Positions 50,101 through 62,100 of a DNA stretch of 64,000 nucleotides are shown piece after piece. This DNA comes from Spodoptera frugiperda (taxonomy: Eukaryota; Arthropoda; Insecta; Lepidoptera; Noctuidae). How positions within the stretch are numbered: position 1 is the first letter of the stretch; each line of letters opens with the position of its first letter. The notes under the pieces were generated by a model. That model worked only from the letters and a program-made list of their open reading frames with translations, ran no database searches and was not told the DNA's origin. The stretch is from contig NC_064219.1 of NCBI RefSeq assembly GCF_023101765.2, positions 11,263,774-11,327,773 of the forward strand. The letters are read 5' to 3'. The position numbers and the translations under genes are program-made.

Positions 50101-53100
50101 CAGCTGAATTCCAATTGAATTTTAATTACCTAGTCAAACGTTTTATTGCAGTCTCTTTTATGGGTTTATATAGCTGAGAATCTTAATTATCACCGTTCAA
50201 TCAGCTCATGCCAGAATGGTCTTATGTTAATGTCTTAGAAGTACTTCAATACTAAAGCACAATACTAAAACGTTCAGCCTCATTAGGAAGAAAATCCATA
50301 AAAAAATATATCGAAGCAGACGAATAGTTTCCGAATGTTTCCGCGAAAAGAATCATTGGAACCGGTCCAAGCAGGTTATTGACATAATTTGCCTCAAGTT
50401 TGGGAGCTCGCCAGACCTGTGTTTCGTGTGCATCGGTAATGTCTCATTGCACACATAATGCACTCAGTGAAAGTGTCAGCTGGTTTCTGCACGGCTGTGA
50501 GCTGACACCAATGGGAAAATAATTTTTATACCAGGCTTAAATGGCCTTGCGAATGACGAAACAGTCTTCAACAAATAAATTACAACTGAAAATGTACATT
50601 CTTACTTCTTCGGCAGAGAATCTATCTACAAATGTTTAAGAATCGCCGATAAACTATATCGGTGCTAATACTGGCACTATTAACTAGTAAATAAATATCT
50701 GTCGAGTGTCGACTAGAGTGCTGACGCAAGCCAGACTGGTTCTGTCTTTTTTGTATCCTGGCGACTTTTTATTGCAAGCATTTGAACTCTGTGACTTGTG
50801 TTCCAGGCGAGGTGGTAGGCAAGCTGAGTTTGCGTGTCAATTATAAAGACATACAAAGTAAGTGTGCGTGTCTCTGTCTGTGTGTTTAACTTTCCGAACT
50901 GGAGTATTTAACATCATGTGTCGAATGTTGTACAAATCGATGTCTGCGCTTGTAAATATTCTGCTCTCAAAGACCTTCTAGATCCTCGTTGTATTTGTAA
51001 AGTGTATCATCAAGACTTCATTTACTTCGATCTTGAGGTGAAGCATGTGCTTATGTCATTGTTGAAGTGATGCTCGTCGGATGATCTAAGATTGTCTTTC
51101 AATACAATTATGACTAGTGTTGGGACGTTGCGTTGATTTCTCCAGAAGAATTGTAAAGTACTACGTCTTTTGTCTTGTTAGGACTAGCCGTTCAAGTTCG
51201 CGGTAACCTCTCATGGCTTCTATTAGTAGTCATGAGTCATAATGCAACGTTTCCGATAAAAAACGTCCGATACCTTTTTGTAGTGGCTGCATCAATTAAT
51301 GTCACGTTGTTATTACAGCCATGGTGGTCCATGCATGGCGAGACCACATTGTACTATAGAATATTTGATAATACCCGGCATTAAAGATAAAGTAAAAGTG
51401 CCACGATAGTCGGTGAATGCTTGGCACTGTGCGATGCGTTGATCGCATGACGACAGGTGTGTTTGTCGTGAAACTAATAACATTAGCTCAAGTATTAATT
51501 CCTTGGTATTCACTCGAATGTTTTGTAATTGAATTAGACTTATGCACTTCGAATACGTGTATCGTCTATATTTATACATGGTACATTTACATAACAAATC
51601 TGAGCTTGCATTTCGGATAACCATCAATCAGAGCTATTTTGACTTTATGTCGAATGGAATAAGATTCATTATCATTTACTTGCTGTTGTGTTACGTGTTA
51701 TTTGAAATACCAAAACAAGTTTTTATATGCAAAACAAGCTGTTTGTCATTACTACAGCTTACTTACAATGACTAAAGTCCGCCAATCTAGTCCATTGTCG
51801 TACGTTTGAATCTAATTGCAGTAAATGAGTAAATTGGTCAATTTTAACCCGTGGGACTGTTACCTTACTGCGTCTCAACGTGGCCAAGTATTTGATGACT
51901 CGTTTATAAGATAATGTTCATGTTCAACATATCTATTTGTGAAACGGGTTTACTAGTACATGTACATGTTTACTTACTTAGTATTCAGTCGTTATATGTT
52001 TATTGCATTTAGGAATATTCTTACAAAAGATATTATCACCTTTGATTTGTTTGGAGGTGATCTTTATTCATCTCTCTTAAGACAATTTTCGGTTTAATGA
52101 AAAAAATATGATTCGTATTCATAACTTTTATGTAATAATTGTATATGGTATGGTATGTAATTGTAAATAAGATCCTAGTCCTTCACATGATACCAAGTTC
52201 AGTTAATCTGCGGTAGTCATCTTTATGTCGTTAGTGATACTTACTTACGTGTAGTAAAAATTATAAGTATGTGTAAAATGTACATATACACGTCATTGTT
52301 GCAAGGTGTTTTAAATTTCTATATATTTTCACATCTAAGTAAAAGTTTTTAACGACATTTGTAATTATTTAACACTCATTGTTTACATATCTAATAATAC
52401 CTGAAAACTTTTAAATACCTAGTCTTAACTTCGGGTAGTAAAACTGTTGAATGGAAATTCTTCGTTAACGCTAAGAAAGTAGATGTTCATATTTAATACT
52501 AGCTACTCCCGCGGTCCCCTCCCCGGTTTCACCCGCTTCTTGGCTCTTATTGATAGTAGCGTGATCTTTTATATAATATAGTCTTCCCTGATAAATGGAC
52601 TATCCAACAAAATAATAATTATTCAATTCTAAACAGTTCTTCCGGAGGTTAGCGTGTTCAAACAAAGCAAACTCTTCAGCTGTTTAATATTTTAGTTTAA
52701 TATTCCTTTAGAAGTGTAGTTCTTTCAAATTGTAACACATAACTACATAGGTACGAAGAACAGTTTAACTGTTAATCACAATTCATGTAGTTAACTTGTT
52801 GCCAAGTATGAGGAAACCATACAGATGACACTTAATGGCATCTATAACAGTAGGTACCAGCAGTAAGCGGGTGCTGTGCTGCTCGGACTGATGGACATAT
52901 AACTAGGAACTAGTGTGACTACTTTCTACTGCGATTCTATGGAATTAATAACTTATATACAGTCCACTATAAAACGTCCTCTGATATATTAGAACTGCTT
53001 TCTTAATTTTATATTAAAATTTGTACTCGAAAAGTGATGATGGCTTTGATTCTCCATTATTGGCTTCTGTTTTATAGTGAAATAACTACTGTAATTGTAG

Positions 53101-56100
53101 GAAAAGTTGGTTTAACATTAGCTTTTCTATCGGGCAACACACCTTGATTTCCACTAGCGCTTCTAAACAGTCATTAAATAACTACGTAGGTAGGTAATAA
53201 AAAAAAAATAGTTAACATTTAACAAAGTATCTAAATCTTGAAGCATTCTTACCATTAGTAAAATAGTAGAATTAGCAATAATTGTATCAATCAAACATAA
53301 CATTCTGATATCGCTAATCGAAGAGAGGTGTAGCGATGCGTTGCGAATTAATATGAAACATTCGTACTGCGTTGTTAATATTGAATTACACGATACAGAC
53401 GTCCGACTTGTTCCAATGTTTTTGTTATTACATGTATTTATGTATTTGTGTAATTAGTTTGACTGCCGAGTGCGATTATAGGAAATCGGGACTTAATCAT
53501 TGTATGTATGGCAATAGCCTCACCGCCTTTTACGTGGGACTCACAATATTATAATTATTATGGTGAAAACGCGTTTTACGTATCAATATTTTTGTTTGAG
53601 TAAATTCGTTGCCAATAGTAAAAGGAGTGATTTTATATTTGCTTATTTAGTTTCAAGTTCCGTTCCGTTTCCGTCCGACACAACAAGCCGTCGCTTATTC
53701 AATCTTGTCGTTAATTCCGTCCTTTCGACGCAATGGCTTCTCGACCGAAACATTTTTATTTATATTTACTGACATATTCCCATTCGCCATTCAGAAAGCC
53801 TCAATATAATCCAATACGTAGGCGGTTTTCAATTATTCACACTTACCTGAACATTTTGAAACCTACGCAGCCTTTATGGATCTTGCTTTTGCTTTGCGGA
53901 TCACTGGAAACGAACCGACGACCTTTTTTTTAAATAAAGAGGCTCTTTTACTATATTTCGAATCGATGAACTCTTTCAATCGGTCAAAAAAAAGTATGTT
54001 ACAGTAGTACACATCAACTGGTCCAAATCATTAGTAATATGTCCACATCACTAGTCCATATCACATGACATGTAACAAGCATAATTTCATGATAGATCCT
54101 GGTTAGCTGGTAGAACCAGCTCGCCCCGAAATCTTATCTTCAGCTCTAAAGTTGACATAAGCTGTATGAAGCTTATGTCAACTTTGTAGACGTAGAGCTT
54201 AGAGATTTTGACTGACTGACTGACTAATAACCACCTCTACCGGCAGGATAGGTTACCAAGAATGGAGGCCGTGAGTTGCAAATTAGCTATTAGGACACTG
54301 CTTCTCCGAAAAACACGGACATAGTCTTTTTGACCTTCACTCGGCATCCGCACGCAAACCTCCGTTGTTATAAGTACAAATTATTCGCAATTAGCAGGTA
54401 CCCGAGGATATCCATTGTTACATACTTCCGTGTTGCCAACACACAATATTTGAATATGCTGTAGATCTACTGACCTACTTGGTTTGTGTTGCCAATTAAT
54501 CGATTTCTTTCTCGTTGCATACATTATCAAGCTGGTTGGTTTTTGAACGTGTTTTTAACTAGGTTTTATGTTGGGTGTACATTGTGATCGGTGTCGTTGT
54601 TTTCATTATTTTACAACAATTTGTTAAACAGTTAAGAAATGTTTTTATGTACTAATGAGATGAACGATCAAGGGCCTTAATACTAGTTTGCTTTACGTTC
54701 AACGAGATCGAAACGAGAACGCGTTTGGCACTCTGATTGGTTGGTTCATTCGAGCCACCCAGTTAGAGTATCGAACGCGCTCTCGTATCGTTTTCGTTTA
54801 ACGTAAATCAAACTCGTACTAAGGGCATAGATATTGAAGCGAAAAAAGACAATGCTTTAAAAACAAGGAAGAAGTCAATCCTTAAAATTGAAAAAGGTAT
54901 CGGTCCATATCAGAATTGCTCGGGAGGCTCTCATATTAATTCAGGGTTGACAAACATTTGCAAGAAAATGACAAACACTTCGAGAATCTTGAATATAATT
55001 GATGATATTAAATAAACATGTTGTAGATTTTGCTAAGTACAATATTATGACGTGTAATACCTCATGTATATTCTCTTATTGTTTCTAGCGTTGTCACAAC
55101 CTGTTGCCAGGGTCGAGGCTCCATGTAAGTCTATTACAAAAGTATCTACCCTAACATTTTCACACAATAAATAACTATAACAAACCTCTTATTGATAACT
55201 AACGTACTAATATCATGTTCAATGTGTAGTCGATTCTATGTAGTTGAGTTTATTATTCAAAGTTGAGTAAACAAATAGTGAACACACACATTACATACGA
55301 AAGAGATTTACTGCGAAATCTATGAAATAAAAAAGATAACATACATATATGATGAGATTACGTTAAGTTCACGAAGTAAAGAAAAACATATCGCCCCGAC
55401 TTCAACTTATTTGGCAGAAAAGAAGTTATAATGTACAAGTAACACGTATCAATCTTTTATCTATACTCACTGCCGTATCCAGATGATAAATTCTATCCAG
55501 TATATGATACTACAGTTTATAACTGCAGACAACGTAGTAACGAACGTGATGTTCCTCCATAATAAAAGCGTGCGATAAAGTTTATCGTTTAATACATGTC
55601 TCTTTTATCGTCCACTATCTATGTAGTGTGTAGCGAAAGTATTGCAGCTGTTCGCACTGGATCGTATTGTCAGCCTGCAACTAATGTTTAATATTTTGAC
55701 TAACTATTGTCTTTGTTATATACTCTGATTGGTGATCATTGCAAGGTACGAGTTTCTTGTACTGAAAATCTTAAGAATTAATACGCAACCAGACATTAGG
55801 TTTGCTTTATCCTGGCGCATATTGAAACAGTCAGTACACGCAAAGAAAAAAACTTAAAAAAAAATTGCCTCACTAACATTTTTGATGTCAAGTCATCTTA
55901 GAAGCTTTCAGGGTAATGCGATGTACGTTACGCACTCAAATATTCTACATAGATTCATTATTTATACACTGAGCCATAAAGTACGGCGTTACAACAAAAA
56001 AGGGTCTGCCAAACAGTGGAAAAATACCTTCTTATATATGTCTTTCATGTGCCTAATCTTGCTTCGTGTCATTGACCTTGTATCGTTGGAAACCCCACAA

Positions 56101-59100
56101 ATATCATAAGTTGATTAGTAACATCGAAACAAAAAGTATTTATGCGAAACTCTGCGTAAGGCACGACCTTGCCATAAAGAATATTATGGACAAACAATGG
56201 ATGCCGAACTTTAGACTAGACGTGAAATGTATCAAAGTCAAATGCGATTATTTCTGTGAATCCACTCACTACAGATTCATACTATTCTGTGTTATGCTAA
56301 CTAGTAGTATACATCCTTAAAATGTCGTGGACCTTTCCCTTCATTTAGTTAAGTTACCCTCTACAGGACATAATGAAAAGGGCTTAAGTTAATTGACAGT
56401 ACTTTATTTTACTTTACTGAGAATATCAATAACTAAAACCATTATCTCATTTGGAAAATAACAACTACCATATTAACATAATATATGTAAGTAAGATCTA
56501 GAAAAAAAAACATATATTGACGTGTTATATGACGATACACGTATATTATCTTTGACAGATAGTTGCGTACATTACCGCTGAATCACCTAAGCAGGCGGTG
56601 ACTACGCATTGGCTATTGTATGTAGATTTCATCAGTCACATTATCGCCGTTACTTCCCTACAATATTGCGAAACGTCCCCAAAAAGAAATGAGACATTTC
56701 GCGTAATTTCGGTCGGTGGGCAATGTCGTAATTATTATAAAAGGTTCCAGCCATCTGTCCATAATGTCAATGGGCATAACTACAGTATCGAAGCAGTCTT
56801 TTAAACAAGTTAAATATTTTTATTTCTTTCCGCTAACATATACACTTTTATGTAATTCAAATTGAAGACAGATAGTCGCGCAAGCACTTTGCTATTGTTA
56901 TTTGATTAAAAACGTTTGTTTTTCCTTCACTAACAAAAACTAACAATTTAAAAACGAAACCGAGTATGTTTGTTAAATATTCACCGTTAAATGAATTTTT
57001 ATGAACTTTCATTAAACAAACAGATGGAAAGTTATTTTAAAACGAACCGCAGACATTTGATCTAGAGTTGAAAATGTATTGTTAGGTTTTACACAAAGAT
57101 ATATTAATAAACACTATAATACTGAATGGCGGCTACATGACAATGCACAGATATTAATGTATCTCTATGTGAAAACCTAGTTAGGTATATCTTGTTATCT
57201 GCTTGTAAATCCACGACCTTCCGATACGCGAGCTGCGGCCGAAAGATAACTTATTCTATTTAACCTTACACTTTTACTCGCGTGCTGTCGTGAGAAACTA
57301 TATTCTTTATGGACGTACAATCTACACCTGATATTTCAGGTGCTTGTTTACCTTGACGAGTCAACTATTTTAATAATATAATAATGCTGAATATAAATAC
57401 GTATAAGTAGTTTTAGACTGTTTTGAGTTCATTTCAGTGCGTTTATATTTAGATTTTAGGTCGTTAGGAGATCTCTAGTATCCTAATATTATCCGGTAGT
57501 ACGTTGTCTCGTAAAAATCGTCGTAATGTTGGCATAACTCACAGATTACAGTTCAATGGAGGCAAATGAACTATTTTGGTGTCCAGCCAAAATGCCAGTT
57601 AAGTTGTCGTTGCCCCCATTACACAGCTAATTGTGATTTACTCGGCCATAAACTTATAATTTACGTTAATTTAGTCGCCTGAAACTTGAGTTAATTGAGT
57701 ATTTAGCAGTGCCCAGTTTAGGTGTATTGCTTTGTTTGAAGCATACTCTGATTAAACCACCAGAATATAAAGATGAGCGTCACCAATCGTTGGTGAAATA
57801 TAAATGGAAAATTCAGCTTCCTTGCAAGACAATTAATCCTTATTCTTGAAAGTTAAATGCACGCTCACTTATTAAGAAACTCACTTTATATTTATCTCTC
57901 TTTTCTACTGCCATTCCGTATGTATGTTCCCGCGCGTAGTTTCTTAACAAGACAGTAGTGTCCTGACACCTTTCACACTTGATTCAGATGTCGAATTACA
58001 AATGTGTAATTGTTGTTCATGTCCAGTGACAGAGAAGCCGACGCCGGCGCCCCGCAGCGGGCCGCACGGCGTGCAGGTGGTGAACACGGGCGTGGACCAC
58101 ACGTTCACGCTCGACGAGGATGTGCTCAAGGAGCTGCTGCTGCAGGACGACATCAAGGACCGGCCCGTCGTCGTGCTGTCCGTCGCCGGCGCCTTCCGCA
58201 AGGGCAAGTCCTTCCTGCTCGACTTCTTCTTGCGTTATTTGAATCACAAGGTTTGTTACAAGTATTAAATGCATATATTTATTTAAAACACTCTAAAATT
58301 ATATTATTAAACATTACTTATAAAAATAAAAAACAAAATAACATTTAAAAATATAAAAATAGGAGTCGACCAGTAGCGGGAGCATGGTCCAAGCTACCGG
58401 TGGTTAGGGCTCCAAAGACAAGTATTAAATTATTATTACATATATACTTTAACCGACGAGCATGCATAAAAAGACTGCCGACTGTTGATGAAGCGAAAGA
58501 GGTATGTAAAAATCGTAGCAATTGGCGTTACATTGTCTCTGCTTACTCCCATGGGAGACAGGCATGAGGTTATGTATGTGTGCTGTATGTGTGATATTGC
58601 TTTTGTTTTCGAACCTGACAATGGTTTGTTTATATGTATTTCGAAAGTGTTGGCAGTTTCACGCATATCAATCAGTTACGATTTCAGACTGCTACCATAT
58701 TCGTAATCATGAGTTATCTGTAACATATACAAAAAATGGTAAAGGCTAGACGTGATTAATTGAAAGGTCCGTGTCTATATTCCAGTATGGGTCCGACGGC
58801 GGCAATGACTGGCTGGGCGGCGACGAAGAGCCGCTGCGGGGCTTCAACTGGCGCGGCGGCTCCGAGCGAGACACCACCGGCATACTCATGTGGTCCGAGA
58901 TCTTCAAGGCCACGCTCGACAATGGGGAGAAGGTACGTACCAACTGGCTTTAATAGGATAGCGTTTGGCCGCCAGGACGGCTGGTAATAAAGTATGTATT
59001 TTCTACTGTGTCTCTTATACCGCCAGTTAAGTGATTGATGATAATGATAGTTTGGCTAACTAAGGCTACTGCATATACTACTGAAAAAACGAGACATTAA

Positions 59101-62100
59101 AAAATAGACTGCATGCTATTGTATTCCCACAATACTGTTAAGAAATGTTTACTGTGACTCGTGGTCTCTGTCTGTTCTAGATCTAGGTTTTGATTAATGT
59201 CTGGAATCTGATTTGTGAACACACTCACGAAATAAGAAACTCAATTTGATTTAACTTTTTCTTATAAAACTAAAGATATTTAACTGGTACAAACAAGATA
59301 GGTTGTTCTAACCAAGACTGCTCTGGTTTCAGGTAGCCATAATCCTGCTGGACACGCAGGGTGCCTTCGACAGCGAGTCCACGGTGCGGGACTGCGCCAC
59401 GATATTCGCGCTGTCCACCATGGTGTCCTCCGTCCTCATATACAACCTCTCGCAGAACATACAGGAGGACGACCTCCAGCATTTACAGGTATGTACTCTT
59501 TATTTGTGGGCTAAAGTTCATAAGGTCTAATGAAGAATTTTATTGAAAACTAGCTACTTCCGCGCGGTTTCACTCGCTCTGCTTAGGTCCTATTGGTCAT
59601 ACCGTGATGTTTTATAGCCGATAGCCTTCCTCGATAAATGCGCTATTCAACACATTATTATTAAAATCGGTTACTCAAATCGGTCCAGTAGTTCTGGAGA
59701 TTAGCGCGTTCAAACAAAAAAACAAACAAACAAACTCTTCAGCTTTATAATATTAGTATAGATAATAATTTAAGTCATAATGGATATCTTGAAATGAGCT
59801 TAAATACTATAAAGTCTCATTAATCTTGTAGAATGATCTCAATCTTAGCGTGAGCATTTTGTCACAAAGAGGTTTTGAGATGTTGCAATAAAATGTTACT
59901 ATCTCATTTGATTGATTGAGTAATCGTATAATATTTTTTATCGATAAATTACTCAACTTGCTACAGGTAACTCACGCGTTCGTTGTAAACTATATTTATC
60001 TGTTATTCGCGATAAAAGTCTGTCGCACCTTCCGCCCATATATCCATATGTAGCTCTATGCTGCCGACTCCCCATGGCAGTTATCCATAGGCCCTAAAAT
60101 GATAAATATGTATTACCAACATAATCTCTACACAATAACTCCACCGTCGAATAATTCTTACATTTCATGTGTCAAGTATATTATAATAAAAATTCCAGTT
60201 ATTCACTGAGTACGGGCGGCTGGCGCTAGAAGACAGCGGGCGCACGCCCTTCCAGAGGCTGCAGTTCCTCGTCAGGGACTGGAGCTTCCCCTACGAGGCG
60301 CCCTACGGGGCCCAGGGGGGACAGACTATACTACAGAGACGACTCAAGGTACGTATTCATATAAAAATAAACTATAATTATTTGAGTAAGAAACATAATA
60401 TTCTATACTGCCTCGTTGGCCGAGTGGTTGCAAGTGCGACTGCCGGGCAAGGGGTCTCGGGTTCGATTGCCGGGTCGGGCGAAGTATTACTGGGCTTTTT
60501 TCGGTTTTTCGAAAAATTCTCAGTGGTAGCACGGAGTCTGGAAATGTGCCCGGTATATGGCAATAGGCTCACCACCTATTACATGGGACTTACAACATAA
60601 ATTGTGAAAAGTGGGTGTGCGTTATACAGTGGCATTACGTGCCATAATGTGCACCTCTGCTTACCCCTTCGGGGATTAAAGGCGTGACGATATGTATGTA
60701 TGCATAATATTCTATGTAAAGTGTAAATAAAGTATACAATAAGACTGCCCCCCCCCCCCAGGTATCGTCCAACCAGCACCCGGAGCTGCAGTCGCTGCGC
60801 AAGCACATAACGTCGTGTTTCTCCGAGATCGCTTGCTTCCTCATGCCGCACCCCGGCATCCGCGTCGCCACCAGCCAGGACTTCGATGGCAGAGTCAAAG
60901 GTACGCATCATTCTTACCCACATTCAAATACATTATCACTGCTGTAATGCTCAATGACAGTTATTACTCATGCATGTAAATATATTTGACTTAAGAAAAG
61001 GATGGCTGAAAGAATGGATGATGGAAGTCCAATGTAATAGGGCGACAGCCTCTTGTCATACGTCGGGCATGTTCCATCATGCATCGAGAAAAAATACCTC
61101 TTTACTAAACTACAGAAAGTTTTCTTTGTGCTTACTTTTGTTTGATAAGAATCAAGTTGTTCCATATGACATTAAAAAACAACCCTTATAAAGTAGGTAC
61201 CGGAATTTTATTCTCTGTACATATAAAACAATGTTCTCAACATATTTGTGTAGACATCGAGATGGAGTTCAAGTGCTCCCTGCAGCAGTTGGTGCCGATG
61301 CTGCTGGCGCCGGAGAACCTGGTGCCGAAGCTCATCAACGGACAGAAGGTGCGCGCCAAGGACCTGCTCCAGTACTTCAAGTCATACATGAACATCTACA
61401 AAGGAAACGAACTGCCCGAGCCTAAGAGCATGCTTGTGGTTAGTATTGTTATTACTATGCTATTAATTTATCGTTATAGAGCTCATATACTTCTTAATTA
61501 ACAGTAGATTTAGTAAATGAGTTTGTAAAAATAAATGTTATTAAATAATTGTTCGTTAATGTTATCTGACGCAGCCAATTCATTCTAATGATCCGTCCTG
61601 ACTTCGCCTTTTTCTTTTAGCAAAAACATTATGTTGATAAAAATAACAAACAAACAACAAATCCATTGCAACAGTTCACGCGTAATACTAAGTTGTCGTT
61701 TCCAGGCCACAGCCGAAGCCAACAATTTAACAGCGGTAGCGGAAGCGAAGGAGTTGTACACGAAATTGATGGAAGAGGTGTGCGGCGGGGCGAAGCCCTA
61801 CCTGCAGACACAGCTGCTGGAGGCCGAGCACTCGCGCATCAAGGACAAGGCGCTCCACTCCTTCCACTCCAAGCGCAAGATGGGCGGCGACGAGTTTAGT
61901 CAGAGCTACTTCAACCAGTTAATACAGGTACTTACCTGTTTTATGTCGCATTTACAAATATTTCTTTACTCAATCACTCCTTATTTTACGCAATCATAGG
62001 AGCATTTTAAAACGTCTCTCTGGTATATGAGTACCTTACTGGAGCCAATATCGTCGGGCTGGAAAAAATGTCTTTCTTGCCAGTCGCATGTGATGACTAA

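Larger units (their letters stand above)
50858..55088 (+). other. Atlastin intron sequence between candidate microexons
   Basis: AT-rich with repeat fragments listed separately (52497-52695, 53477-53575, 54149-54186, 54671-54827). No gene is seen. Confidence 0.5.

Noticed and set aside
60405..60480. Functional tRNA gene
   Set aside because: A- and B-box motifs are present, but the sequence continues into a SINE body with known tail motifs, and a proper anticodon arm and acceptor stem are not formed.
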